This document shows positions 45,137 through 56,770 of a stretch of 64,000 nt of DNA, in pieces; position 1 is the stretch's first letter; every line of letters starts with the position of its first letter. The notes below the pieces were generated by a model, which saw only the letters and a program-made list of their open reading frames with translations, did not search any database and had not been told where the DNA came from. Origin of the DNA: Catonia carolina (lineage: Eukaryota; Arthropoda; Insecta; Hemiptera; Achilidae); the NCBI GenBank assembly GCA_035578175.1, contig JAQMRL010000003.1, positions 23,088,419-23,152,418 of the forward strand, read 5' to 3'. The translations under genes and the position numbers were made by a program.

Positions 45137-45820
45137 ACTTTCTCTTGCCTATATGAACATATTGGAAGGAAAGTATTGTTTTCAGGTCGATTTTTCAAGT
45201 TTTCACCGGATCTACACGTTTTCAGCCCCCTGAACCCAAAAAAAAAACATGTTTTTAGCGATTGGTCTGTGTGTATGTGAACAGAATATCTCAAGAACGG
45301 AACATCGTACGAACTTGAAACTTAAACTTAAGTTAGACACCACTGCCGAACCCGACACGAACATTTTCATCAAAATCGGTCAACCGGAAGTAGTAGTTTA
45401 TTCGAGTAATTTTTCACTTTTTTGCAATTTTTTCAAAAACTGGTCCTACGATTTTTTTTTTAAATCGCCTGGTTTACTAAATTTTTTATGTTCTATAAGA
45501 TAGTGTCAGCCTTAGTATGCATTTTACGACAAAAGTGTATAGTCAAATTTATAAAAAATTAAAAGATGTACGACTCTTATTTAGAGCATTTTCTCCACAG
45601 TGCCTAGTTTAGCGTGAAAGAGTGATTTTCCGTATTTTTAAGCCAAACTGAGGTTGATTTTCATTTTGCGTCTTTCACTCATGATTGAAATAAGGTTATG
45701 TTTATTGAGGTTAGTTTTTTTGTTTAAATCTAATGTTTTATTGGGTACTAATGTTAGGCTATATTGTTCACAAATTGCATTGGCAAGAGAAAGTTGTGTG
45801 AATGTTTCAAACCAGATTTT
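45137..45820 (+). mobile_element. HINE/DINE-like element, copy B
   Basis: The 5' subterminal repeat ACTTTCTCTTGCC (45137-45149) and its exact inversion GGCAAGAGAAAGT (45782-45794) bound the body. Downstream lies GTGTGAATGTTTCAAACCAG, the 3' hairpin region that is a better stem (GTGTGA/TCACAC) in copy D. Internal order matches D: GGAAGGAAAGTATTGTTTTC, CTGAACCCAAAAAA, a shrunken GT microsatellite, AACCGGAAGTAGTAGTTTAT, TAGTTTAGCGTGAAAGAG. The 84-86 aa frames here recur in copy D only because the repeat does. Confidence 0.75.
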
Positions 45821-45990
45821 AATAACTGCATCCAGAAGACTCCAAAGAGGAGTATAGGACATGTCAAGATAAAACTGATAAGTTAAAAATTTGAACATAC
45901 GATAAATTTATTACTTACCAATAGTACCACGACTACCTCCTTACGTCAATAAGCATGTTGTCAACCCATTTAAAGTCCAGCCTTCCTTAA

Positions 45991-46671
45991 TTTTCTCCTA
46001 CTGTCAACAAAAAATGACGTCACTGAGCATGCGCAGTACACAATACTTAAAAATGTATACACGCTGATTAAAAAGTAACTACAAAATACTTAAAAGTATT
46101 TTAGTATTTTTATAAATAAAACTATTCAATCATATCAACTGTTAATCATATCATGACTGATGTTTTAAGTACTGAACAGTAAATATATAAAAACGGTGCA
46201 CTTTATTTCCATTATTTTTCATAAGTATACGTGGTTATAAGTTATAACGTATTACCTCTAATTTGTTCTGTAAGTCGAAACAAGAGAACTTTAAAAGCAA
46301 AATTTTAATTTTAATGATCTATTATTTAGTATTAGTATAGTTATTTCACAATTGAATTTGATAATGACCAATCCAAAAACCCAGAAATCTTTCTCCACAT
46401 TTTGACAAAAAAAGATGTCATCGTTTTAATATGCTACCAGTTCGTTTATGACATCGTATTGTCTCGCATAGTTCTTACGTGCATTATAATTTATTTTCCA
46501 TTAGGAATTTACTGTTACAGTATTTATATTCTTCAATTCTATTTATATTTTTCTATTTGTGCCAGTTACTAATTGTATAAATCATGTAAAAGGAAGAACA
46601 AAGTTAAATTCGTGGACCCTAGCATACACCCTGTAGTGGCTGGCTTTGGTTTGTTGACAGTAGGAGCAAAA
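45991..46671. mobile_element. 681-bp MITE, PIF/Harbinger-like
   Basis: Terminal inverted repeats TTTTCTCCTACTGTCAACAA (45991-46010) and, inverted, TTTTGCTCCTACTGTCAACA (to 46671) differ by one inserted G. TAA flanks both sides (45988-45990 and 46672-46674), the 3-bp TWA-type target duplication of PIF/Harbinger. No transposase inside. The interior is A/T-rich. Confidence 0.7.
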
Positions 46672-46674
46672 TAA

Positions 46675-47581
46675 GAACGGCTGAACTATATAACAAATAA
46701 TACAAAATATTTAACTTAACGTCTAATTAGAAGTTAAAAATTTTCAACCAAAAACTGTAAAGAAAGGAATTCATCTACACTGTAAAATGTTTTATTTAAC
46801 AAGTATGTTTTTAACTTTTTTTTAAACAGACTTAAATTGTCGCAACTTTTTAGAGCTTGTGGCAATTTATTGATGAATTTTCTACCTGCAAAAGTTGGTT
46901 TTTGTTGAAATAATTTAGTGTTATGATTAGCAACATATTAATAATTAATTCTGTTTTTTGTGAGGTGGTTGTGAACATTTAAATTTTGTAAAAAGGTATT
47001 TTGCTTTACGTACATTATCACTTAAAAGATGTACAAAAAAGGAACTGTAAGCAATTTAAGCTTTTAAAATAGTTATCTGCATGAGGGTAAGTGGTTGATT
47101 CCTATACAAACGTGCATAATTATGTCAGTGGATTGTAACAAACCTGGCAACACTGCTGCCATAACAATAGCAATTGTGTGAGCATTTGCTTATACGAGAT
47201 CTAAAGTACTGGTATTTTACCCTATCGTCACTTGTTACAATTAAACTGAGTACAGCGTGAATAATAAGTTAGATATCTTCTGTTTCCACAATTTTAAATT
47301 AAAATCGTAACAGTTGTATGTAAATTTTCTTCTATTAATTTTTGTGAAAATTTCTTGATTATTTTTTTAAGTACATGATCCTTTTTGAGTTAGTTTTCTG
47401 AAGTTGCGGAGTAAATATAGTCTACATTGAAATAAATCTAGAAAATGAGTCGGTGAAAGTGTTTTCAGTGGAGGTTTTTCCAATGTTCCATAACGTAAGT
47501 AGGCGGGCGTCTGTCTGCCAAATACTGTGAAGTAATAGCAAGGGAATATCTCTCTCCTGCTTTAGTCATGAATTATATACA

Positions 47582-47622
<41 letters not shown>

Positions 47623-48234
47623 TACATATCACGCCAGTTTCCCTTGACATCTGGGTTAATATCTCAACTTACAGCTTCAGTCTCAGTCGGTAGTGAAGTT
47701 TTAGAGAGGGTTTAGGAGAAAGGGTAAATGAGGGAGAAGTTAAAGGTACCTCTTAGTCGTCCCCCTTCCGCTCAAAACTTTTAAAGCCCACCGTCAATGT
47801 TTACAATACACTCTCGGTCAGTACTAGACTTTCCAAAAGTAAAACAGACAGGTCGACCTGTCATTACCTTCAAAAACAATCAGTTAACTCGACTTCAGTT
47901 TCAAATACTCTACAATATCAGTCTGTTTTATTGTTTTGTAACTAGAAACTGTTTGTAGGATCTAAAGTTTAATATAACTTCATTAAATTAGTTTCATGAT
48001 TAAATGTTTCTTGCTTATACATCATTATGATTTAAACTTATCCAAACTAACTTATGAAAATGTTATTGTCTGCTCATTGAAATATGTAACAGAACACAAA
48101 CAAAATAAATTTTAAAGTTTCGTCTGTTGAAGTTTATCCTTCAAAGTTGATTTATAATATTACCTATTATTGTGGAAGGATAGCTTCAATGTTTGCTAGA
48201 ATATTCATTAGGTTTTTGACTACCAATATGAAAC
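46675..48234. repeat. A/T-rich stretch with a CA microsatellite
   Basis: (CA)n, about 17-18 units, at 47583-47620. No gene or element ends identified. Confidence 0.5.
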
Positions 48235-48612
48235 AGAGCGGACGCCAAATTAGCTTACCGGCGTAGCTGCGTGAACAGGTCGAATTCAGCCGGTAGATTT
48301 CGTGTCTTAGTACCGACAGCCTATTAAATCACATGCGCTTAACGATGTAAATTATCATCTATTATCTATGTTAAAAACACTCAATTCTAAACAAAGTTTA
48401 CAACAATTAACGCTTACCACATATTACAACACTTTACAAACTAATTTTTTCAGTCAGCTGATAAAATATAATAATGCTAGAGCGACTTGATTCTGATCAC
48501 AGCTTAGTACAGCACTGATCCCCACCACTCACTGAGGTAACCGAGCATGCCATTACCAAATTAAACATTCTGCGCACTCAAGAAAACCGGCAACTCTTTT
48601 GGCGCCCGCTCT
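48235..48612. mobile_element. 378-bp MITE with about 27-bp terminal inverted repeats
   Basis: AGAGCGGACGCCAAATTAGC (48235 onward, continuing TTACCGG) is inverted at 48588-48612 as AGAGCGGGCGCCAAAAGAG, TTGCCGG. The target duplication is unclear, so superfamily is open. No coding capacity. Confidence 0.6.
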
Positions 48613-49082
48613 ACCCACACATAAACTATGTGAGTTCTTACTTAAATATTTTCTCAGATCCCATCAAGTGAACCCCTAAATTTAAAATGGTAGACTAAAA
48701 ACTCTGTATCCTGTATTGAGTTATTTTCACCGTGTTGTTTGACAAAACAAGCTTAAAAAATACTTAAACATTAGAATAATATATTTTAAGAAATTTTGTT
48801 AAGAAAAAACAAATTCTTTAAATATCAACCCACTTCACTCGGACCTAAAAATCCCATTTATTAATGACACCATACACGAAATGTATCAACGCTTTACATT
48901 AAAATTAATTAACAACTCCAACCCACTGATTCGTGTACTAAGTTCTCCACATTTTCCAGGTAATCCATATCATCGGCTCAGTAGGAGGTGGAGCAGAGAC
49001 TTGGGTTAACCTTAATCAATACAGTTTATATTTAACTACGTTGAATAGAAAAAAATAGTCATCCAACTTACTATTAATTATA
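48613..49082. other. A/T-rich stretch without recognised features
   Basis: Nothing recognised. TA at 49081-49082 is the target duplication of the next element. Confidence 0.4.
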
Positions 49083-49848
49083 CAGAGTGATTTTTTAGTC
49101 CTGTTACCCAATTGTTAATGTCTGGTAATATTTTTCTAAAAAAAAATTTTTGTTTTGTGACATTAAGTTGGTAGCCCTACTCAACCAGTATGGATATGGC
49201 AGTGTGAGTTGATTCTCCTTGAGCTGTGTAAAATTTTGTGCCATTTCCGGTCGTGCTACGAACAGAATGTCTTTTATCCTAAAACAATCTCTTGTTTAAA
49301 TCTGGAGGCTGAAGCTCTAGAACTAATCGTATGTGATACGGATACAATTTCAATTTTTTAGCAGCTTTCTGAGCACTCGAACATGCGAGGAAAGTTTTTG
49401 CAAACTTTTTCATGGAGAATTGAGCAATCTTGTTTTCACATTCTCTTAACGTCATCTGTCAAGAGAGGTGGTCGACCACTACGTTTTCTGCTGCGAACAG
49501 TACCTGCCTCTAAAAATCAGTTAGTTAGCCTAGAAATTGACTAGAATAGAGTGGAGGAACACCAAAAAATTTAATTTGAAATAATTCTTTTACACTCGCA
49601 TACGATTTTGTAGCAAAATGTTGTTCAAGAATGAAAACCCGTTGTTTTAGGGTAAAAGACATTCTGTTCGTAACACAACTGGAAACAGCACAAAATTTTA
49701 CGCAACTCAAGGAGAATCAACTCAAACTGTCGTATTTATACCGGTTGAGTAGGGCTACCAACTTTGTGTCACAAAACAAAATATCCCTTTCTTAGAAAAA
49801 AATTACCAGACATTAACAATTGGGTAACAGGACTAAAAAATCACCCTA
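49083..49848 (-). mobile_element. Fold-back Tc1/mariner derivative with ~205-bp inverted arms
   Basis: The left arm (49083-49290) and right arm (about 49640-49848) are inverted copies. They begin GTGATTTTTTAGTCCTGTTA and share GTTGGTAGCCCTACTCAACC and GAACAGAATGTCTTTTA. TA flanks both sides (49081-49082 and 49849-49850). Both arms contain the same transposase start (ATG at 49662 in the right arm, MSFTLKQRVFILEQHF), so the arms are duplicated 5' ends rather than normal terminal repeats. The middle has a fragment of the second DNA-binding region (SRKRSGRPPLLTDDV) but no catalytic core. Confidence 0.75.
49525..49662 (-). pseudogene. N-terminal fragment of a Tc1/mariner transposase
   Basis: From the ATG at 49662 the frame gives 45 residues: MSFTLKQRVFILEQHFATKS, YASVKELFQIKF, then an unrelated tail and stop. 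This is the first helix-turn-helix of an IS630-type transposase. A related piece (RKRSGRPPLLTDDV, about 49450-49505) follows in another register. DDE residues are absent, so it cannot act as a transposase. Confidence 0.7.
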
Positions 49849-49850
49849 TA

Positions 49851-52211
49851 ATCTTAATAATTTACCTGTGAAAAGGCTAAATGTAATACTTAACTGCGGG
49901 AGTCTTACTAATGAGTGGTGTCCTCCTTTCACGTGCAACGTCATTTTTTAAAATATATAGATGTATTATACGCGTATTTGCTGGTTGTGCAAAACCGCAC
50001 AGTTGCAGATAAAAATAAATAAAGTGAAAAATAAATATCAACCTGGTTTTCTCGTCCAATGAATATCTTTGCAAAGAGATTAATTAATAGGAATAATTTT
50101 TTTGTTTCCCTGCGTTCTCCCAAAATCAGTAAAGATTTCTTTATAATTTAAAATGAAGTTTACGGTTCCTTTTTAAAAAATTAAAGCTGCCAGACAGAAA
50201 ATACATTCACACTCATACAACATTTTTAATAAAGATAAAAAATGTCAGTAATAAAAAGTTTTAATTACGAATTACAGGATATTAATTAATAAGCATAATG
50301 CTACAAAAAGTTATGAATGTAAGTAAGTTAAGTAAGTTATTCGTAGTAGCTACAGTGTAAGCTTGAGTACAGTTTATACTTCCATCTATGTGTTCTTCTT
50401 AAGTTTCTCTGGTTCAAAAGTTTGGATGCATAGGTCAAAACTACTTACATAATCTGAATACACTTTTAACATCTAAATAATAAATGAAATTTATGTTATT
50501 AAAGCTGGATCGTTTATTGGTTTTCACCTTTCATTATAGTTAATGTTGTAATAATTTAGTAGCCAATAACGTGTTACCAATTTATTTTATATTTTCAATA
50601 TAAATTCAGTTAAATTATACTGTTCAAGAGTTGTTATGCTGCGAAGCGTTATGAATGCGGAAATTGGTGAAGCTTCGGCCTGCCTCTCGAAATCGTTGGT
50701 TTGGTTTGGCTTAGCGGCTATTGATAACAAGAAGACCCTAATAAACAAATAGACTACTGATAAAATAGCAAACAAAAAATTTTATAGGTCTATGTGTTGC
50801 TGTCAACTCAACAAAAGATCATCCATTGCATTAGGAAAGAAACAAATTTGCCACTCGGTTACTGGTAGCGCGTCATAAGTCGAGGTGCAGCAGGGAAGGT
50901 AGATCATGCAGGGAATGGAAGTGGTATTATTAAAACATTTCCAAAAACCTCAATTCCTATAAATAATATTGTAACTTGTGTGTCATCTTCAACTTTACCG
51001 GTGGACAAATACTTTAATATGAAGTAAAAAAATAATAAAAATTGGGCGCCATCTCTATCAGCAGAGCATGAGAAAAATAAATAAAAAAACTAATTCCTTT
51101 GCTTTAAAATAAATATTTTAATGCGTCACAACAAAAAACTTATTCATAAAATTGCCCTAACCTATTTTAAAATACAGCCAACCCTTCTTCTGCCGTGACT
51201 TTAATACAAAAAACTTAACAAACCCTTAATAATATACGGATAAATTTACGTCCAATTAAATTGTTTCCTCTTCTTTTTCTTCTCCTTGTTTTCCTGGTCA
51301 CTCCTCGTTTTCCTAGTCACTTCTTCAAGTGCTGCTCCTTCTTAACTAACAGTTTCTGTTCCTTAGGGAACTGATTTTAATTTCCTAGATCCGAACCAGG
51401 AAACCTCTGGTTGACAAGCCTCCCTCTCCCACCAACCGTTCAAACAACCTGGAGGGCTAACGGGAAGGCGAACCATCCCAGTGATTGGCTGCAAGTTGGT
51501 AGGTGGAAGAAAGGCTGAAAAATACAGAAGAAAAAATACAACCGTCTAAAGAATATCAGATGTTTGACAGTTGGCTATATTTGCAACTTATTGTCTAACT
51601 ACTATTCTAATGTAACTTATTCTAACAATGGGTTTTTCCCAGGCATTATTCAATGGTTTGTTACTAGGTAATGGAAGTTATAGTAATTAGAAATTACCGT
51701 AACTTCCATTGTTTATACAATTGTACTTTTACAATGGTACACTTTAATCATTTCAACAACTATACTGTCATATTTTTAGTGTTTCAATTATTTTATCGCA
51801 TAGGTATTTATTATGTTTTAAGAATGTTTAATAAACATTCTTATCATATTTATTATTACGAACACGTTATTGTAAATCCACAGAAAACATATCTATTGCA
51901 CACAGAAATTTGTACAAAGATGCTATCGGCATTTTAGTTGTAATTGTAGGATCGTTTAAAGTTACTTTTAGAGTACTACATGGCACCAATTAGAACATGT
52001 TTCCGTTACCGTAGTTGGCTACGGTACAACAGTTGAAAAATTTCCGTCAGTTCTGTTATGTGCGAGTTTATGAACTTATTGTACTAGAGTAAGTGTCACA
52101 TCATTGTGAGCTTGAAGGTCGATATAGTCACAGTATTGCCGGATCGCATTTTCACGTACTACTTTTACGATAACCTTACTCACACAAACATATTAAAACG
52201 ACAGTATATAT
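49851..52211. other. Mixed A/T-rich stretch without genes
   Basis: An 11-bp inverted repeat AATGGAAGTTA lies at about 51669-51709. A GC-richer block at 51390-51500 includes a GATTGGCTG element but no promoter or gene could be argued from it. Frames up to 88 aa have no motif. ATAT at 52208-52211 is the target duplication of the solo LTR. Confidence 0.4.
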
Positions 52212-52945
52212 TGTGACACTTATCTCTAAAGTCTGTTTCGGGATCTGAGTAAATTAAAGAATTAACGCACTAGAGTTTAAAATAACAAGTATTTATTACA
52301 ACTAAGAATTACAGTTAAATAATTAACTACAATATATAAGTATATTACAATGAAACTACTTTATAAATAACAAACTAATTTATGCTAAAATTAACTAATA
52401 CAATAAATAACTTAACTAATTTACTTAATACAACTTACAGAAATGATACAGAGTAAATAAAAGTTAAACAATGGACAGTTATTCGCCGTAACGTTTACCT
52501 CTTCTAACATACTGGTATGCGCTATGGAATACACTCACTCAATTAAAGACAAAACGTAACTAATTCTGGATCTAAACAACCCGGCGCTTTTATAGGTGGG
52601 CTAATGGAGAGTTCGAGAAAAGACAGAGATTTTCAATATAATAAAAAAATAAAAAATCCTTCAGACGGCTTTTGGATAAATCTTAAACAACTGTAAACAA
52701 ATTATGATTGAATAGAAGGTGTTGTAAAATAAACCAAATATCGAAATAGGTAACCACCCGACTCTTTCACAATTGTAATTCAATAATATACCCCTACTTG
52801 ACTATACAAGACGCATTATGACTATTTATTTAAAACTCTATTGTTACTCATTATTATTATTATTCATTAATTTACGTTAACATTTATTAATTCTCGGTCC
52901 CCCTAGAAAACTCTCGTATACTCTTTCCTTTTCAGTATTGTCACA
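52212..52945 (-). mobile_element. Solo LTR, TGTGAC...GTCACA family, copy 2
   Basis: It starts TGTGACACTTATC and ends GTATTGTCACA, flanked by ATAT on both sides (52208-52211 and 52946-52949). The minus strand is sense: TATAAAAGCGCCGGGTTG around 52582-52594 gives a clear TATA box, with AATAAATACTTG (about 52287-52298) as a likely poly(A) signal near the 3' end. 734 bp. It aligns with the copies at 3402-4159 and 63107-64000. No internal genes beside it. Confidence 0.78.
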
Positions 52946-52949
52946 ATAT

Positions 52950-53469
52950 CTATAAATACGATTTGTTTTTGATGTAGCTATAGTCTAATAGTTCTGTTAT
53001 GATTTTTAGTTCATTGCATGGTTTACTTTGTCTATTTGTTTTGAAACGTAACCTTTTTTGGTTTAACGTCCGACTGTTCTGCAATTACTGCTAATGCAGA
53101 CGGTGAAAGATGAAATAATTTTTGTAACGTAACCTTACAATACTTTTACTTATCTGTACCATGCGGCAACGCTGGAAAACGAGAAGCTGTTAATAATGCT
53201 ATTCATTGAAACTCAGTGTTATGACACACACTCTTGTAATTTGTGATACATTATTTTTAGTTTCTTCTTGTTACTTTAATTAGTCTATTATACAATACTT
53301 AAAAAATATATATATCCACTTCACGTTTTTGTAGTGTTCTTACATTCCGAATACTAAAGATCTCTAGTGGTGAACTGTTTTGCTCATTATGAATTAAACC
53401 GTAAAAAGTAAAGTGAAACAAAAACTTAAGCGGACAAAGCAAATAAAATTTATTTTAATTGTGTCAAAA
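52950..53469. other. A/T-rich stretch without recognised features
   Basis: Nothing recognised. Confidence 0.4.
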
Positions 53470-53710
53470 TGTATATCCTAGTAAAAGTAAGGTGGTATTT
53501 CTATACGGATTTGAATACTAGGCAGTGATTACCGCTGTACTTTGATAGTTGGAGTTAAATTAACTACCCACTATTAGCAATGGTGGGCCTGAGTCTGAAT
53601 AAAATTACACCTCATTTACACGCCATACAAAATCATTCTCATCTCATTCATGGAGTTGATTATTATTCTTTAATTTAACAGATTGCAACACACCTACACA
53701 CTTTAGGGAT
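53470..53710. repeat. Dispersed repeat M, copy 1 (uninterrupted)
   Basis: ATCCTAGTAAAAGTAAGGTG, ACGGATTTGAATACTAG, TGTACTTTGATAGTTGGAGT, GGGCCTGAGTCTG and TTAACAGATTGCAAC occur in the same order at 55545-55588 plus 55987-56175. There they are split by an inserted retroposon, so this copy shows the empty site. Element type unknown. Confidence 0.65.
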
Positions 53711-53931
53711 GAAAAAATTATGACGGTAGAAAGAAGTAAAGTTAAATTGTAAAATTGTTAGATTTGTAAAATTGTAAATTGTGAGATGGATGGAGTTAAA
53801 TTGTTGTTATGACGTAAAATTTTATGAACTTCTATTTTGAGTAATAAGTTTGATGTGTATATATTTACATTGATACTTACATTGATACACCATATACTTA
53901 CATTGATTCGTACGTCAATAGAATCAGTACA

Positions 53932-54273
53932 GTGGAGAACAGATATTGGAGAAGATGCTGCAGATTGACGTTACGAGATAGGGTAACGAATATAAGAGTA
54001 AGAGAGATAATGGGCATTGAAGACTCAATAATAGACCGTATTGAGAGAAAACAACTGCACTGGTATGGTCACATGCGAAGAATGAGCAACGTACGAATCC
54101 CACTGAAGGCGTGGAACTGGAGACCGCAGCGAAATAGAAAAAGAGGAAGACCGAGAGGGAGATGGATGGAAGGTATTGACAGAGCCATGGGAAGAAGAAA
54201 CATGGAGGAGGAGTCATGGCAAGACAGGCAAAAATGGCGTTTTGACTGCGACAAACGACCCATAGTGTTGTAA
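53932..54273 (+). pseudogene. LINE reverse transcriptase C-terminal fragment
   Basis: The 113-residue frame includes YWRRCCRLTLRDRVTNIRVR, IERKQLHWYGHMRRM, RGRPRGRWMEGI and the closing SWQDRQKWRFDCDKRP. This is the standard end of endonuclease-reverse transcriptase polyproteins of insect non-LTR elements. It starts from GTG inside the truncated copy, so there is no true start. The RT domain and endonuclease are missing. It is a different lineage from the LINEs at 27915 and 32175 by sequence. Minus frames across it are shadows. Confidence 0.8.
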
Positions 54274-55544
54274 ATAGTCGCCACTATATATAAGTTTGAT
54301 GTCAACTATATTTAAATTTTGGACGATATAAAGATAATGGATAGTATACTGCCCGTTACTTGGTAGGCAGCTTTTGCATAGTTACAGCGCGCTGCCAGTA
54401 CTTAAAATGGCAAGAATTTTTTCATTTTGTTCGTTTATTATTTCTATCCATCCTTTTAATCCGGTTCCTATTCGACTGATACTAGGAATAAACCCTCATG
54501 AAGCTTTTATAGTCTGTAAAATTTTCAAATGTAAGAATTGAAAACATTTTGATATATTATAATCCAATACGTCTTTACTAGACTATTGATAAAATAATAA
54601 ACATTAACAATGTAACATTCGCTTTCCTTCTCTAACCATATGTTTACAAACAAAACTTTCCTAACTTAGGGCTTAAGGTAAGTTTATCAAACTGATGATG
54701 CATATTCCCTTACGGACTCATCAATCTATATATATATATATATATATGTTAGTAGGTAGGACTTAAAGTATTCTACAGAGTGGGGTTGGCTCGGTTCCTA
54801 CTTAAACCTAATAGTAAAACTAAGTTGAGAAGAGAAAAGTAAAGAAACTTGTTTGCGGTTACGTCATCAATGAACCGAACTTGAGTTGTAGTAGGCCTCT
54901 CTAAAGGAGAACAGGGTTTCTAGCCAAAAGTTTGCGTAACCACTGTTTGTACCATATGCATTCAGTATTACGTTTTCCAAAGATTCTATTGGTATTAGGC
55001 TATATTATGCCTAAAGCATTTCCGTATAGTTTGGTAACCGTTTTTGATTTAAATTGTACTGGTTAAGCCAATTCCATATAACTTAATCCGTGTAAAATAT
55101 TAGTGAACGAGGTTAAAACAGTATTATGTTTGACTTAACTGTTTCAAGATTACTAGTTTAGATTAGTTAAGTTTACTTTATTTTAGTTAACTAGTTTTTG
55201 TGGAAACGTTAAGTAGCCTTTTGTAATTGCATCATTGTTAAAAGTAGTTCTCTACAAAAGGGAATACGTAACAAGTTTCACAAAAAAGTCTACAGTTATT
55301 GAAGAGTAAAATCGTTAAGTAAGTATATTCAGTTTTATTAAAACGTTCAAAAAGTAAATTTCAAGTTTCAAAACGGTTGGCAGCTCGTCCTCGTACTACC
55401 TGAACAAATTAATTTTTATATTTAACTAATACTACTAAAATTAAAAAGACGGCGATGTTCTCTCATAATTTATCATATTTTTACAATTTTCCAGCTAGTA
55501 TTTTAAGCAAACTTCACTATATACATTCTATATACATTTCTGAT
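54274..55544. repeat. A/T-rich stretch with a TA microsatellite
   Basis: (TA)n at about 54727-54748. No genes or element ends identified. Confidence 0.45.
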
Positions 55545-56175
55545 TCAAATCCTAGTAAAGGTAGTTATTACTTTTATACGGATTTGAATTGCCCATAACA
55601 GACAGGTGGAGTGTCAAATTATTTACACTCAATCTGTTCATTGCAGGGCTAAAATAAATAGTTCTGTTTCTTATCACATGGTCAGCCAATTAAATGACTG
55701 AATCATTTAAGAACAGAAGAGGTAGAGGTGTAAAAGACACTAATCAGAATTGTCTCCTCTGAAAGTAATGAATTTCATTATACAGCCAGACCCTGTGGTG
55801 AATGAAGTGAAGGTGTCATTTACAGAGTGGAAAATATGTGCTTTTCAGAGGGCCCGGCATGCTGATAAGCGTACTTTTCCACTCAGTGAGGAAGGCAATG
55901 GTAAACCACCTCACTCCTTGTTTTACTTAGTAAAACCTCTACAGGTTCAAACCAGCCTTTTGGCTGATGACCTAAACAACAACAACACGGATTTGAAAAC
56001 TAGACGGTCGTTACTGGTGTACTTTGATGGTTGGGGTTCAATTAACCACACTCTTTTCAGAAATAGTTGGCCTGAGTCTGCACAAGACTACACAACTCAC
56101 ATATCATCCTTGAGTTGCTTGTTATTCTTAAATTGAACAGATTGCAACGTACACATATTAGAGGTTGAAAACACA
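55545..56175. repeat. Dispersed repeat M, copy 2, split by a retroposon
   Basis: The left part (55545-55588) and right part (55987-56175) together equal copy 1 at 53470-53710. The join is marked by ACGGATTTGAA on both sides of the inserted element. Confidence 0.65.
55589..55986 (+). mobile_element. AAC-tailed non-autonomous retroposon, copy 3 (complete)
   Basis: This 398-bp element begins TTGCCCATAACAGACAGGTG and ends TTTTGGCTGATGACCTAAAC, AACAACAAC. It is bordered by a perfect 11-bp target duplication ACGGATTTGAA (55578-55588 and 55987-55997). The repeat M copy at 53470-53710 shows the uninterrupted site, which proves the insertion. It is collinear with copies at 1-640 and 40875-41270. No convincing Pol III A box at the head. 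A GGTTCAAACC block sits near the 3' end. The 128-aa frame from 55750 crosses out of the element and is not a gene. Confidence 0.88.
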
Positions 56176-56332
56176 TAAACATACATGAGGAATGAATGTT
56201 AAGTGACAATAGTGTGAAAAATAATACAATCATATTTTGAATTCAGTAAGTTTATATCGTTTTGTCATTGGAAAATATGCTATAAAGATTATTATTTTAA
56301 TGTTTCTTTTAGTACATAATAGAAGCTACAAG

Positions 56333-56770
56333 TTTGTCCTAGTAATTTTCAACAGACATAGCGCTTACCCTATCTTGTAGAACATAACAAAATGTAGTGA
56401 ATGAGGCGATTTTTTTTAATTGTATTTTTTTGAGAAAATTGCAAAAAAGTGAAAAATCGCACGAATAACCTATTACTTTTGGTTAGCCGATTTTGATAGA
56501 AATGTTCGCGCCGGGTTCCTTAATTGTACCTAACTTAAGTTCTACGTTTCAACTTCGTACGATAATCCGTTCTTTAAATATTTTGTTCGTTTGTTAAATA
56601 TTTTGTGTGCACATACACACACACTCACACCAGTCGCTAAAAAAGTTTGTGTTTTTTTTTCAGGGGGCCTTAAAGATGTATTTCTAGTAAAAGCTCGATT
56701 TCATAAAATTGACATGAAAACAATACTTTCGTTCCTATATATCCATATAGGGCAAAAGAAAGTAAAAAAA
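56333..56770 (-). mobile_element. HINE/DINE-like element, copy C (5' half)
   Basis: Collinear with the 5' half of copy D on the minus strand: GACATAGCGCTTACCCTATC, AAAAAGTGAAAAATCGCACG, a short CA stretch (56610-56625), CAGGGGGCCTTAAAGATG, and the terminus ATATAGGGCAAAAGAAAGTA. The 3' half is missing. The 95-aa plus frame is within it and non-genic. Confidence 0.6.

Noticed and set aside
45249..45503. Conserved 84-aa peptide shared with 58629-58859
   Set aside because: Both frames are the same segment of the HINE-like repeat. The equivalent segments in copies A and C are broken, so there is no sign of selection for coding.
55750..56136. 128-aa plus frame
   Set aside because: It starts inside the AAC-tailed retroposon and runs through the target duplication into repeat M, so it is not a gene.
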